From assembly GCA_015523565.1 (NCBI GenBank), contig WAKA01000140.1, forward strand, positions 1-34,789: a stretch of DNA of 34,789 bases. Direction: 5' to 3'. Below, one piece after another: positions 1 through 9,170 of this stretch (position 1 is the first letter of the stretch; the number at the start of each line of letters is the position of its first letter). Origin of the DNA: Candidatus Heimdallarchaeota archaeon (GTDB lineage Archaea; Asgardarchaeota; Heimdallarchaeia; Heimdallarchaeales; Kariarchaeaceae). The notes beneath the pieces are model-generated. The model saw only the letters and a program-made list of their open reading frames with translations. It did not search any database and was not told the origin of the DNA. The position numbers and the translations under genes are program-made.

Positions 1-249
1 AATTATACCTTCACCTTTCTCCAATACAGCTCAATTGCTTTTCATCTTGTCAAGAATTCGACTGGTGTGTTCACCTTTTCAGACCCCCTTCCGGAAATAT
101 GGGGTGAACCTGTTTCTTTGGGTTATAGTGTTTCTCTAGGTATTCTTCCAATTTCTTCTATTTTTATTCTGTATGGGATTCCTGTTATAATGGTTGTTTC
201 ATTTCCTATAATATTTAAACATTATCGAGGTCGAAAGAAAGAACAATAA
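1..249 (+). CDS. C-terminal end of a single-pass membrane protein (partial)
   Basis: The reading frame is open from the first base and stops at 249, so this is the 3' end of a gene that begins outside the window; about 82 residues are visible. The visible part has a polar stretch (possibly extracytoplasmic), a strongly hydrophobic segment of about 25 residues (around window residues 47-73), and a short basic tail ending HYRGRKKEQ. That topology puts the C-terminus in the cytoplasm by the positive-inside rule. A GTG at 67 could be read as a start, but the frame continues upstream, so a truncated larger protein is more likely. No family can be named. It converges on the methyltransferase gene with a 25-base gap. 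Confidence 0.5.
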   Translation, partial: NYTFTFLQYSSIAFHLVKNSTGVFTFSDPLPEIWGEPVSLGYSVSLGILPISSIFILYGIPVIMVVSFPIIFKHYRGRKKEQ

Positions 250-274
250 ACATAACCCTCTCAATACATGACAA

Positions 275-874
275 CTAATCCTTTTGAATTACTGCTTGAT
301 AGATCATGTCCTTCAAATTCCAATTGATTGATTGTATGCTCCATCCGGATCCAAGCATTTCTATTGTGGGTTTTCGATCGAAATCTACCCCGAAAAGCTT
401 CTTGGTTAGGGGATTGATTGCTTTCTCAACCTTGAAAAGGAATGGTCTGTTAGATCTGCCAAATTCAAATATTATCAATTTCCCTCCTGATTTAAGGTGT
501 AACCCAATTTCTTCCAATACTGGCAGGGGATTTTGCATGGTGCAGAGGACAAAAGTTGCAACTGCAACCGTGAAATCTTGGGGCAATGACCAAGGAAGAT
601 CTGCTTGGTAAGAAAGCTTAATGTTGCTTGCCCTTAGCTTCTTCAACCTTTTTGCCGCTATTGCAAGCATCCCCCTACTTCTATCGATAGCCGTCACTTT
701 ATTGCTCGGATGGTAATATCCCAGATTTTTTCCCGTCCCCACCCCAATCTCCAACACCTTTTGCTTTCGTAGGCTTCCAATCCATCTTTTTCGCATATTT
801 CGATAATAGAGCCATTCGAACGGAAGATCAATTAAGTCATAGATGGGCGCAATTCGATCATATGATCCATCCAT
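275..874 (-). CDS. Class I SAM-dependent methyltransferase
   Basis: A 199-residue protein with the Rossmann methyltransferase fold of the UbiE/type 11 class. Motif I is VLEIGVGTGKN (residues 40-50), followed by the acidic end of strand 2 (TAID, about 62-65), a motif II region around VAVATFVLCTM, and a motif III region around SGGKLIIFEFG. The N-terminal segment YDRIAPIYD is typical of small-molecule or lipid/quinone methyltransferases in this group. The length is normal for a stand-alone methyltransferase. The substrate cannot be deduced. On the opposite strand of the same interval there is an open frame that is only a shadow. The gene diverges from the NADAR gene across a 391-base AT-rich gap. 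Confidence 0.85.
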   Translation of the reverse strand: MDGSYDRIAPIYDLIDLPFEWLYYRNMRKRWIGSLRKQKVLEIGVGTGKNLGYYHPSNKVTAIDRSRGMLAIAAKRLKKLRASNIKLSYQADLPWSLPQDFTVAVATFVLCTMQNPLPVLEEIGLHLKSGGKLIIFEFGRSNRPFLFKVEKAINPLTKKLFGVDFDRKPTIEMLGSGWSIQSINWNLKDMIYQAVIQKD

Positions 875-1265
875 AATGTAGTTTGGATAAGTACTACTAA
901 ATCTCTCGTCTTGTCAAACTAATTTTTTCTATCTTACAAATTTATTTATTTCATTTCATTGACGGTGAAATTTCTGATTTTGCTTCAATCACCCTCTCAC
1001 TATCCTACAACTATGACCATTTCTTAAAATTCCACTGTAGATCTATTTCCATGCTTATCAATGGTGATTTGTTCCAATTGAATGTTTAATGAATAAATCG
1101 GTTTTTACCTTTGATTTTCTTTTTGGTTTTTACTTTAATTGTGGAAAATTTGATTCAATGCAAAGTGATCAATGAAAATGTAATTTATGACATTATATTT
1201 CCTCAACAAAAATTCAGAATCCTGTATGTACATTATTTATTATATAATTTGAGAAATCAAAGCAG
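875..1265. other. AT-rich divergent intergenic region
   Basis: There is no convincing gene in this 391-base gap between the divergent methyltransferase and NADAR genes. It is very AT-rich. A run TATATAATTT at about 1239-1248 could be the TATA element for the NADAR gene, though it lies closer to the ATG (about 20 bases) than usual. A short imperfect direct repeat built on GGTTTTTACNTT occurs near 1100 and 1126. No stable RNA fold was recognised. Confidence 0.4.
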
Positions 1266-1754
1266 ATGATTAAATTTCACGGCTATAAGGGGGAATATGG
1301 CTTTCTCAGCAATTTCTATTTGTGCCCAATCCAACTCTTCAACTTGGTATTCAGAAGCTCTGAACATGTTTATCAAGCTTTCAAAGCTCCGAATGAGAAA
1401 TGGTTCGTAAAAATAGGCACAAATTACAGTCCATTTGTTGCAAAGAAAAAAGCAAACAAGGTCATGACAAGGAATGATTGGAAAGAAGTTCGTTTTAAGG
1501 TTATGCTGTTTACCTTGCAACAGAAATTCGGTCAACACGAGGATCTGCGAAAAAGGCTTTTGGAAACTGGAGACGAGGTATTAATTGAAGATTCCCCAAC
1601 TGATAAATTCTGGGGAGGGAGGGACAGTGGACTGAACTGCTTAGGAAAGGCATTGATGGAGATACGAAATGAGTTTATAACAGGAAAATTTTCAAAAATT
1701 GACCCTTGTTTGTTATTGGCTTTTAAGCCTAGTTTCGATTGCCATTCATTATGA
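1266..1754 (+). CDS. NADAR (YbiA-like) domain protein
   Basis: A 162-residue protein matching the NADAR/YbiA family. Visible hallmarks are FLSNFY near the N-terminus, SSEHVYQAFKA (residues about 31-41), and DKFWGGRDSGLNCLGKALMEIR near residues 113-134. Family members are N-glycosidases acting on ADP-ribose-linked or related substrates; some reverse guanine ADP-ribosylation as antitoxins of DarT1-type toxins, and YbiA/RibX-type members act on riboflavin pathway intermediates. No DarT-like ADP-ribosyltransferase or riboflavin gene lies nearby, so this copy is an orphan and its substrate is unknown. The last 25 residues are weakly conserved and may be lineage-specific. The stretch after the stop to 1980 holds nothing convincing. 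Confidence 0.85.
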   Translation: MIKFHGYKGEYGFLSNFYLCPIQLFNLVFRSSEHVYQAFKAPNEKWFVKIGTNYSPFVAKKKANKVMTRNDWKEVRFKVMLFTLQQKFGQHEDLRKRLLETGDEVLIEDSPTDKFWGGRDSGLNCLGKALMEIRNEFITGKFSKIDPCLLLAFKPSFDCHSL

Positions 1755-1980
1755 TTTCTTGGTTTGAAGTTCCAATTTCATTGAATGGCTTTTATGTAGT
1801 TGAAATCAATGATACATTTTTTTTATATTTGATAACATCAAAGTTTTCTTGCTCTTTGGTTCTCTTTTTGTCTAATATATTACTGAACTGTTTTCTTCTC
1901 CTAATAATCCATTGGTTTGCACCTTGCAATGTGAATTTTTCAAGCGGTTGTTATTTCAACAATCAGTAGAAAGAAATTTC

Positions 1981-2400
1981 CTAATATTGGTCTTCAGGAA
2001 TAACACTCAAAATTTCTTCAATGGTTGGTGAATGTTGAACAAGCACAGATGCACTGGTTGTGAATGATTCAATGTTTCTTGCCCCTGCCACCAGGATAAA
2101 CCTACCAAGATTTCTTAGAATCAGGAATCCGCTCTTGCACCTGACCATTATGTCAGTAGTGTCTCCAAATCCGACCCTATTGACGGCAAGGTTTGCAGAG
2201 TTTTGCAGTGATGCACTGATGGCTGAAAATTCTGAAGGATCTGCTGTGGATTTGGTGAAGAATGCAACTCTTGCACCTGTTGTAGTGATAATCGCAAGAG
2301 TGTCAACTTTTGCCTCTTGTGTGATGGCTCTCAATTCTTTTGCAAGTTTAGCCGCTGTATTCTTGTCTACTCGAACAGACATTTTGAATTCCTCACCCAT
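1981..2400 (-). CDS. Roadblock/LC7 domain protein
   Basis: A 139-residue single-domain protein with the Roadblock/LC7 layout: an N-terminal helix (about residues 13-28), strand VDTLAIITTTGARVAFF, a long helix with SAISASLQNSANLA, then strands GFLILRNLGRFILVAGA and a C-terminal helix. Roadblock proteins dimerise and act as platforms or regulators of small Ras-like GTPases (MglB, Ragulator/dynein light chain relatives) and are unusually common in Asgard archaea. No GTPase gene is nearby. Two starts are possible: ATG at 2400, or ATG at 2382, which has a GGTGA Shine-Dalgarno core ten bases upstream. A TATA-like run at 2414-2425 would place transcription initiation near 2392, favouring the shorter 133-residue form. 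It is divergent from the winged-helix regulator. Confidence 0.85.
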   Translation of the reverse strand: MGEEFKMSVRVDKNTAAKLAKELRAITQEAKVDTLAIITTTGARVAFFTKSTADPSEFSAISASLQNSANLAVNRVGFGDTTDIMVRCKSGFLILRNLGRFILVAGARNIESFTTSASVLVQHSPTIEEILSVIPEDQY

Positions 2401-2521
2401 ATTATGATAGGTACTATATTAATATGATAGAATCTATCTCAGACTAATGACTTATGAAAAGAGTTGAGTTTTTGGGTTATTGCTGTCAATTGGTCATTGC
2501 CATAGGCAAAAATCTTGTTAA

Positions 2522-2533
2522 TGTATAAAATAA
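2522..2533 (+). promoter_or_regulatory. Candidate TATA box of the winged-helix regulator gene
   Basis: The run TGTATAAAATAA fits the archaeal TATA consensus and sits about 40 bases before the ATG at 2567. This spacing would leave a short leader containing the GAGG Shine-Dalgarno core. It was called by eye only. Confidence 0.45.
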
Positions 2534-2566
2534 AACAGGAATGACAGGCACGAACGAGGCACTCAA

Positions 2567-3223
2567 ATGGCTGAAAGCAGAGTAATGAAAAAAAAGTCCC
2601 GCCAAATCCCAGAAATCCAGGTCATTAGTGACCCTGAAGTTATCAAGGTTCTTCTTAACCCGACAAGGAGGGAGATCCTTCAAGTCATGAGAAAAGGGCA
2701 CTATCGAGACGGTTCTTCTAAAATATCCTATGACATGAGTGTTGGTGAGATTGCAGAAATTCTGGACACAACTCCACAACGGCTCTATCACCACATAGAC
2801 AAGCTCATTGAGGCAGGTCTGGTGGAGAAATCCCGTGAGGAAAAGAAAGTGCGATCTGTGGTCACCTACTATCAAAGAACCGCCAGAAATTTCATCATTG
2901 CATATGAGGCTGATTCCACTGGGCAGATGTATGAGGAACAGGGAAAGAACATGACTAAGACGCTCATGGAAGCATTCAATTTGGAATTGGACAAGGATGA
3001 GATTGACCTGCTTGCGGACACCATCTCAAAATTGTCCAAGAATTCTTCCTTTTATTTTTCACAGCTTGCTGAACAGCTTTCACCAGATTATCAAGGCAAG
3101 GACATTCATTGGGCGCTAGATTTGGTTCGACGTGCATTTCAAATGGATGACCAAGAATATCTGGAATCCATGAAGCAATTAAAGAAAATATTGGAAGACA
3201 AAATTCACGTACGGAAAAAATAG
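2567..3223 (+). CDS. Winged-helix (ArsR-like) transcriptional regulator
   Basis: A 218-residue predicted DNA-binding protein. The N-terminal winged helix covers about residues 22-100: NPTRREILQVM is the classic ArsR helix 1-2 signature, SVGEIAEILDTTPQRLYHHIDKLIEAGLV forms the helix-turn-helix, and KKVRSVVTYYQRTAR is the wing. The remaining 110 residues are helical and probably mediate dimerisation or effector binding. No metal-binding Cys cluster is visible, so a metal sensor is unlikely. The start at 2567 has GAGG eight bases upstream and a TATA-like element (GTATAAAATA, about 2523-2532). It lies upstream of and co-directional with gyrB, 149 bases away, and is divergent from the Roadblock gene; its targets may be either, but this is inference. 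Confidence 0.85.
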   Translation: MAESRVMKKKSRQIPEIQVISDPEVIKVLLNPTRREILQVMRKGHYRDGSSKISYDMSVGEIAEILDTTPQRLYHHIDKLIEAGLVEKSREEKKVRSVVTYYQRTARNFIIAYEADSTGQMYEEQGKNMTKTLMEAFNLELDKDEIDLLADTISKLSKNSSFYFSQLAEQLSPDYQGKDIHWALDLVRRAFQMDDQEYLESMKQLKKILEDKIHVRKK

Positions 3224-3361
3224 TGGGTCATGATTTTGCCACCTAGTGCACTCTCCAAGGGGTTTGGAATGATTATTGAAAAGGACAAATGAGGAAGTGC
3301 TTTTATGGGATTAATTCCTATAAGTGATTGTAGGAAGTAAGTCACAACCCTTCTGCAATTT

Positions 3362-3368
3362 TAGGTGA
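3362..3368 (+). promoter_or_regulatory. Ribosome binding site of gyrB
   Basis: TAGGTGA matches the complement of the archaeal 16S rRNA 3' end and lies four bases before the gyrB ATG. The 13 bases CAATTTTAGGTGA recur exactly just before the gyrA ATG (about 5493-5505), so both subunits share the same initiation context. Confidence 0.6.
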
Positions 3369-3372
3369 TTTA

Positions 3373-5502
3373 ATGGAAGATTATGACGAGTCAGACATTC
3401 AAGTGTTGGAAGGCACTGAAGGTGTTAGACACAGGCCCTCTATGTATATTGGTGATGTAGGCTCTAGAGGTCTTCACCATCTTGTCTATGAGGTAATAGA
3501 CAACAGTGTTGACGAGGCTATGGCGGGAAGGTGCTCAAAAGCAATTGTTACCATTCACAAGGATGGTTCTGTTTCAATTAGGGATGATGGTGCAGGGATT
3601 CCGTCGGATATTCATCCACAGTATGGCGTATCAACCTTGGAGGTTATCTTGACAAAATTGCATTCTGGCGGAAAATTTGGGAAGAAAGCATATTCCGTTT
3701 CTGGTGGTCTCCATGGGGTTGGGCTGTCTGTAGTATGTGCCTTAAGCATTGAATTCTATGTTGAGGTTGTTCGTGAAAAGAAAGTTTTTTGGCAGGAATA
3801 CTCAAGAGGTAAAAAAAAGTATGATGTTAAATCCAGACCGAGGGGTCCAGAAGATCAGCGTGGTACTTTAATCAAATTCAAGCCTGATCCAGAAATCTTT
3901 AACACCACCGAGTTCAATTTTGACATTTTGGCAGGTCGGTTTAAGGAACTTGCATATCTGACAGAGGGATTCACGATTGAATTCACTGACGAAAGACAAA
4001 TCGAAACAGATGAGGATGGAAATGAAAAACCATTAACGGTTGTATTTCATTATGAAGGAGGAATTGTCCAGTTTGTGGAAGATACGATCAAGAACAGAAG
4101 AATGCTTGATGATGAAGCGCCAATCTTCCGAGCAACTGGTGAAAGCAATGGTGTCAAAGTTGATATTGCCTTGGCCTATACGGATTCCTTCCAAGAATTG
4201 ATTAAGGGATTTGTGAACAATATTGATACTCGTGAGGGAGGAACTCATGTTTCAGGTTTCAAAACTGCATTGACTAGAACACTCAATGACTTTGCAAGAA
4301 CAAATAAGATTTTGAGAGACAAGGATGAGAATTTAAGGGGAGACGATACAAGGGAGGGGCTTGTTGCAATAATTTCTGTCAAGGTTCCTGAACCACAATT
4401 TGAAGGTCAAACCAAGACAAAGCTGGGCAACAGTGAAGTGGACGGAATTGTTCAAGGGATATTCGGCAAGAGATTCAAGGAATTTCTCCAAACCCATCAA
4501 ACTTATGGACGCGCAATTGTCCAAAAAGCAATCCAGTCCAGAAGGGCAAGGCTTGCTGCACAAAAAGCAAGGGAATTGATTCGAAAAACCAGCTCAAGTA
4601 AGGTTTCCCTTCCTGGAAAACTATATGCTTCCAGAGAAAAAGACCCGATGAAACGTGAATTGTTCCTCGTTGAAGGACAATCTGCCGGTGGTACTGCCGT
4701 CAAGGCAAGAGATGCCCAGAACCAGGAAATTCTGTTCTTGCGGGGGAAAGTCCTGAATGTTGAGAAGGCACGTCTAAGTCGTATCTTGGATAATGCAGAA
4801 ATTAGAAACATCATAACTGCTGTTGGAACTGGAATTGATGACGACTTTGACATTTCAAAGCTCAGATACGGAAAAATAGTTATTCTTACTGACGCAGATG
4901 TTGACGGGCTCCATATAGCCACTCTGCTTCTGACGCTTTTCTACAGGCATATGCGACCACTGCTTGAAGAAGGACATATTTATATGGCAAGACCCCCGCT
5001 TTTCAAGGTCTCGTTCAATACAAAATCAATAAAGTTGACTGGAAAGCCTTATGTTTATTTGACATCTGACAGGGATCTTGAGGCCTTGAAAATTGCCCTT
5101 GAAGACATGGGACTTTCTACCAACGACATTGTTGTCAACAGGTTCAAGGGTCTTGGTGAAATGAATGCAGACCAGCTTGAAGAAACAGTCATGAATCCAT
5201 TGACCCGGCGCATCGAAAGAATTATAATTGCAGACAGCGCAGAAACGGAAACATGGATTACAAAACTCATGGGTGACGATATCCAAGGAAGAAAGAAGTT
5301 CATCAATGAAGAGGTCTTTTCAGAGGAAAGCCATCATCATTTTGGTGAATTCTATTCTTTGGCTTTTGATGAGGAAAATGAAGAAGATGAGGAAATCGAA
5401 ATTTACGAAGGTGACTTTGAAAATGAGATGCAGGATGAAAGCATCTTAGCCGCCGATCTCTTGTCACAACTAGAGGACTGGACCCATGAACCACAATTTT
5501 AG
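3373..5502 (+). CDS. gyrB: DNA gyrase subunit B
   Basis: The ATPase/TOPRIM subunit of type IIA topoisomerase, working as A2B2 with the gyrA product encoded next to it. The GHKL ATPase domain shows YEVIDNSVDEA, RDDGAGIP and GGLHGVGLS, and the FEGQTKTKLGN loop carries the QTK lysine that contacts ATP. The TOPRIM domain has LVEGQSAGG (Glu434) and DADVDG (residues 507-512) for Mg2+ binding. The closing region includes NRFKGLGEMN. At 709 residues it is longer than the usual 630-650-residue short bacterial/archaeal GyrB because of an acidic C-terminal tail of about 55 residues rich in Glu/Asp. The start is supported by the Shine-Dalgarno core AGGTGA four bases upstream. Gyrase in archaea is thought to derive from bacteria by transfer. 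Confidence 0.97.
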   Translation: MEDYDESDIQVLEGTEGVRHRPSMYIGDVGSRGLHHLVYEVIDNSVDEAMAGRCSKAIVTIHKDGSVSIRDDGAGIPSDIHPQYGVSTLEVILTKLHSGGKFGKKAYSVSGGLHGVGLSVVCALSIEFYVEVVREKKVFWQEYSRGKKKYDVKSRPRGPEDQRGTLIKFKPDPEIFNTTEFNFDILAGRFKELAYLTEGFTIEFTDERQIETDEDGNEKPLTVVFHYEGGIVQFVEDTIKNRRMLDDEAPIFRATGESNGVKVDIALAYTDSFQELIKGFVNNIDTREGGTHVSGFKTALTRTLNDFARTNKILRDKDENLRGDDTREGLVAIISVKVPEPQFEGQTKTKLGNSEVDGIVQGIFGKRFKEFLQTHQTYGRAIVQKAIQSRRARLAAQKARELIRKTSSSKVSLPGKLYASREKDPMKRELFLVEGQSAGGTAVKARDAQNQEILFLRGKVLNVEKARLSRILDNAEIRNIITAVGTGIDDDFDISKLRYGKIVILTDADVDGLHIATLLLTLFYRHMRPLLEEGHIYMARPPLFKVSFNTKSIKLTGKPYVYLTSDRDLEALKIALEDMGLSTNDIVVNRFKGLGEMNADQLEETVMNPLTRRIERIIIADSAETETWITKLMGDDIQGRKKFINEEVFSEESHHHFGEFYSLAFDEENEEDEEIEIYEGDFENEMQDESILAADLLSQLEDWTHEPQF

Positions 5503-5512
5503 GTGAAACGTT

Positions 5513-8182
5513 ATGTCAACAACTGAAGATTTTATCAGAGAAAGCACACTTACAACAGAACTGAAATATGGTTTTGGAGAGTATTCCCGCTATGTCATTT
5601 CAGATCGAGCCCTCCCTGATGCCAGAGACGGACTTAAACCTGTCCACCGAAGAATAATATATGCAATGCATGGTCTTGGTCTTACACATAGGTCCAACTT
5701 CAAGAAATGTGCAAGAATTGTTGGTGAAGTCACTGGAAAGTACCATCCACATGCAGGAGGGACATATGAAAGCCTTGTCCGATTGGCACAGGACTGGTCA
5801 CTTCGATATCCACTTGTTGAAGGACAGGGAAACTTTGGAAGCATTGATGGTTTTCCCCCTGCAGCCATGCGTTATACTGAGGCAAGGCTTGCCAAGATCT
5901 CCCAGGAATTGTTGGCTGACCTTTCCCCAAAGGTGGTTCAATTTGTCGAAAACTTTGATGGAGAGGAAATGGAACCAACAGTCTTACCTGTCCGAGTCCC
6001 CCATCTGTTGTTGAACGGTGCCAAGGGAATCGCTGTGGGAATGTCCTCCAATATTCCTCCCCATCAACTGGGTGAACTTATAGATGGTGCCATTGCAATA
6101 ATTGACAATCCAAGAATCACAATAGAAGAACTGATGGAGCATGTAAAAGGTCCTGATTTTCCAACAGGTGGATTGATTGTTGGTACTAAAGGAATAGAGG
6201 CACTTTACCGAACTGGAAAGGGAAGCCTAAGAGTAAGATCACGCATTCATGTTGAACGCCCTGATACCCATAAGGTAAAGGAGCCCATGCTTGTTGTTGA
6301 TGAAATCCCCTATTTCGTGAATAAAACCTCCCTGATTGAAGAAATTGCTGAATTGATCAATGAAAACAAGATAAGGGGCGTAACTAATATCCGTGACCTT
6401 TCAAAAGACAAGATAAGAATTGAAATTGTTGTTGAAGAAGGATATTCAGACGATGAATCACTGAGAACTGTCCAAGCCCAGCTTTTCAACAGGACATCAC
6501 TTGAAAATTATTTCCATGCCCGTATCTTGGCTTTTGTCTATGGAAAACCAAGAACCCTCAACCTAAAACAGGCTCTCTCAATTTTCCTCGACTTCAGAGA
6601 GGATGTCATCCTGAAACGCTCTGAGGAAGAACTTGAAAAAGTCATGGCACGTTTGCATATCCTTGAAGGATTAATCAAGGCATCACAACATATTGATGCA
6701 ATCATTGCATTGATTCGCGCGTCGGAAACAAGAGCCGAAGCCCAAAAGAACTTGATGGAAACATATCAACTCTCCGATAAGCAAGCCAAAGCTGTTCTTG
6801 ACATGACTCTGGCAAGATTGGCAAGAGTTGAACAGAATGATCTTGTACAAGAAGCAGAAAAAAGAAGAGAAAGGGCTTCTTTCTTGCTGGAAATCATCAA
6901 CAACAGGTCAAGAAGATTGGAAGTCATTAAAGAGGAACTCTTGGACATCAAAAACAAGTACAATGACAAAAGAAGAACGACAATCCTTGAATATGATGAA
7001 ATTGGCATGAAAGGGGATCGCGCACTCCTGCATGAAAGAAAACTTCTCATTACCTCGACAAGCGAAGGATATGTCAGGTCAATTGATTTTGAAAAATTCA
7101 AGATTCAAGGAAGGGCAGGAGTTGGTGTGATTGGTCTTCCCCTGAACCCTGATGAAAGATTGCTTGACTTTACCATTGCAAGCAACAAGGATGACCTCCT
7201 TCTAATCACTGAGGAAGGGATCATCCATAAGATCCCCGCATTTGAAGTCATAGAGGTAAATAAAAGAACCCACAAGGGAAGAAAATTGAACACATACCTC
7301 CCTGTCAACTCACTCGTCAAAAAAATCGTTCCAGTCCCTGAAAATGAATTTACCAAAGATAAAATCCTTGTGACAGTGACCAAAAATGGCATAGTCAAAA
7401 GAACTACCCTTGACAAATTCAAAAATATCAGAAAAACAGGAATCAAATGCCTCTTGTTTAAGGATGAAAATGATGCTGTTGTTGATGCATTCATTACAGA
7501 TGGTGATTCCTTAATTTTCATGGCTTCAAAGTTTGGAAGTGCATCCATCTTCGAAGAAAAGAAAGCAAGGTTGACTGGTCGGGTGGCACAAGGTGTTATC
7601 GGTATGAAATTCAGGTCCCCTGACGATGAAATAATATCATCATTTGCGGTGCCAAAAGAAAAGTATGAGACAGATGCTGTACTAACATTGACTGAAAAGG
7701 GATATGGAAAACGGACATTGCTGTCGAAATATAGAATAACAAACAGGGCCGCTAAAGGTGTGAAGAATATCAAAATAACAGACAAAAACGGGTATGTAAC
7801 CAGTTCCATTTTCGTTCCTGCTGATGATCGGCAAATCCCACTATCCTTGATCAGTAATTCTGGAAAAATAATCAAGGTTCTATTGAACACAATCCGACTG
7901 ATGGGAAGAAGTACACAAGGCGTAAGGGTCATGAGACTTTCTAAAAATGAAAAATTGGTCTTTGCATCCCTCATTGTTGACGATTCCCAAATTGAGGAAA
8001 TTGAAATTCCCCAAGAAAATGAGGATTATGATGATCTTGATGAAATGGAAGATAATGATGAAATCACCACTGAAATAATCCCTGACGAAAACAATGGAAA
8101 TGAAACTTATGAAGACGAAAACAGTGAAGACGCTACAGCAGACGCCCTAAGTGAATTGGATCAATTGGATTTTGATACATGA
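5513..8182 (+). CDS. gyrA: DNA gyrase subunit A
   Basis: The DNA cleavage and wrapping subunit, 889 residues. The breakage-reunion domain shows [19 protein letters not shown], and the catalytic tyrosine is Tyr121 in [10 protein letters not shown]. The coiled coil and its globule follow (about 370-490). The C-terminal domain from about residue 505 has six recognisable beta-pinwheel blades, the last with the usual GRSTQGVR motif. The first-blade GyrA box, normally Q[KR]RGG[KR]G, is degenerate here: residues 532-538 read QGRAGVG. From about residue 820 the protein ends in a disordered tail dominated by Asp, Glu and Asn, mirroring the GyrB tail. It starts 10 bases after gyrB, so the two form one transcription unit. 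The shared Shine-Dalgarno core supports the start. Confidence 0.97.
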   Translation: MSTTEDFIRESTLTTELKYGFGEYSRYVISDRALPDARDGLKPVHRRIIYAMHGLGLTHRSNFKKCARIVGEVTGKYHPHAGGTYESLVRLAQDWSLRYPLVEGQGNFGSIDGFPPAAMRYTEARLAKISQELLADLSPKVVQFVENFDGEEMEPTVLPVRVPHLLLNGAKGIAVGMSSNIPPHQLGELIDGAIAIIDNPRITIEELMEHVKGPDFPTGGLIVGTKGIEALYRTGKGSLRVRSRIHVERPDTHKVKEPMLVVDEIPYFVNKTSLIEEIAELINENKIRGVTNIRDLSKDKIRIEIVVEEGYSDDESLRTVQAQLFNRTSLENYFHARILAFVYGKPRTLNLKQALSIFLDFREDVILKRSEEELEKVMARLHILEGLIKASQHIDAIIALIRASETRAEAQKNLMETYQLSDKQAKAVLDMTLARLARVEQNDLVQEAEKRRERASFLLEIINNRSRRLEVIKEELLDIKNKYNDKRRTTILEYDEIGMKGDRALLHERKLLITSTSEGYVRSIDFEKFKIQGRAGVGVIGLPLNPDERLLDFTIASNKDDLLLITEEGIIHKIPAFEVIEVNKRTHKGRKLNTYLPVNSLVKKIVPVPENEFTKDKILVTVTKNGIVKRTTLDKFKNIRKTGIKCLLFKDENDAVVDAFITDGDSLIFMASKFGSASIFEEKKARLTGRVAQGVIGMKFRSPDDEIISSFAVPKEKYETDAVLTLTEKGYGKRTLLSKYRITNRAAKGVKNIKITDKNGYVTSSIFVPADDRQIPLSLISNSGKIIKVLLNTIRLMGRSTQGVRVMRLSKNEKLVFASLIVDDSQIEEIEIPQENEDYDDLDEMEDNDEITTEIIPDENNGNETYEDENSEDATADALSELDQLDFDT

Positions 8183-8255
8183 ACTGTTTGTTTATGCTTC
8201 TTATGTATTTCTTAAACAAAAGCCATTTATTAACAAGATAAAGAAGAGGTCAGAA

Positions 8256-9170
8256 ATGATTAATGTAGACAATTGGCATACTCCTAAAAAGATATATGAT
8301 GCACATCTTCATGTCTTCAATTATAAGGGCATGGTAACCCGTGCCAAAAGATTGGGCTTTGAAACCCCAGAAGAGATTGTTTCTTATATGGGTGATCGAG
8401 TGGGATCCAATTTTGTTATTCCACCAAAAGATGACAATGCCTTACTCTTGTTGTGGATTGATGAACTCCAAAAAAACAATGTTGACAAGGCAATAATTCT
8501 TCCAGATTGGAATTCTACTGACATAATTGAAATAGCATCAAAAGAATATCCTGATTTATTCTTTCGATACATGATGATTAATCCTCATGAAGAGAAAGCG
8601 TTGGATACATTGAGGACTGCATATTCCAAATTTGGGGTTCATGGAATCAAACTTTACCCACCTCTTCATTACTACCACGCGTATGATGAAATTGTCATGC
8701 CCTTCTATGAATTTTGTGATGACCATAAGCTCCCCATCACCTTTCATATGGGTATATCCGTGGGAAACAAGGCTGATATGAGGTATATGAACCCAAGTGA
8801 CGTATCTCCGATTGCAAGGGATTTTCCCAAACTAAATTTCTTGTTTGCCCACTTCGCAACAGGTTATCTCAGGGAACTGCTTTTCCTAATGTACCATTGC
8901 AATAATGTATATGCAGAAAGTAGCAGTAGCAATAAATGGATTCATTACTTACCTGAAAGCTTGGAGCTTAAAGACGTCTTTGAGAAAATCATCAAGGTTA
9001 AAGGTACCGAGAAAATTGTTTTTGGCACTGATTCAACTTTGTTTCCTAGAGGATGGAGAAGAGGAATATATGAAAGACAATTGGCAGTTTGCAATGAACT
9101 TGGCTTGACTCAAGAGCAAATTGATGGAATTTTCTACAAGAATTTGGAAAAGCTGATGCCAAAAATTTAG
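8256..9170 (+). CDS. Amidohydrolase 2 family metal-dependent hydrolase
   Basis: A 304-residue TIM-barrel protein of the amidohydrolase-related (PF04909-like) group. The metal-binding HxH is DAHLHVF (His17, His19); further ligands are expected in GIKLYPPLH, ITFHMG and FLFAHFATG, and the late Asp is in IVFGTDSTLFPRG. Members hydrolyse or decarboxylate diverse ring or amide substrates; the substrate here is unknown. The ATG at 8256 was chosen because GAGGT lies six bases upstream; the frame is open further back to 8151, but that extension overlaps gyrA by 32 bases and adds an atypical segment. It follows gyrA by 73 bases and overlaps the end of the converging aminotransferase gene by four bases. 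Confidence 0.85.
   Translation: MINVDNWHTPKKIYDAHLHVFNYKGMVTRAKRLGFETPEEIVSYMGDRVGSNFVIPPKDDNALLLLWIDELQKNNVDKAIILPDWNSTDIIEIASKEYPDLFFRYMMINPHEEKALDTLRTAYSKFGVHGIKLYPPLHYYHAYDEIVMPFYEFCDDHKLPITFHMGISVGNKADMRYMNPSDVSPIARDFPKLNFLFAHFATGYLRELLFLMYHCNNVYAESSSSNKWIHYLPESLELKDVFEKIIKVKGTEKIVFGTDSTLFPRGWRRGIYERQLAVCNELGLTQEQIDGIFYKNLEKLMPKI

Noticed and set aside
306..611. Open frame on the plus strand opposite the methyltransferase
   Set aside because: The minus-strand protein has clear motifs; this frame is its antisense shadow.
1739..1969. 76-codon frame after the NADAR gene
   Set aside because: It overlaps the end of the NADAR gene and is rich in Phe/Leu/Ser from AT-rich DNA, with no recognisable start signal.
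7105..7974. Long 289-codon open frame on the minus strand inside gyrA
   Set aside because: It lies fully within the strongly supported gyrA gene, has hydrophobic, low-complexity composition typical of an antisense shadow, and shows no family motifs.
8151..8255. Upstream extension of the amidohydrolase frame
   Set aside because: It overlaps the end of gyrA by 32 bases, lacks a ribosome binding site, and the ATG at 8256 has a good one and gives the expected N-terminus.
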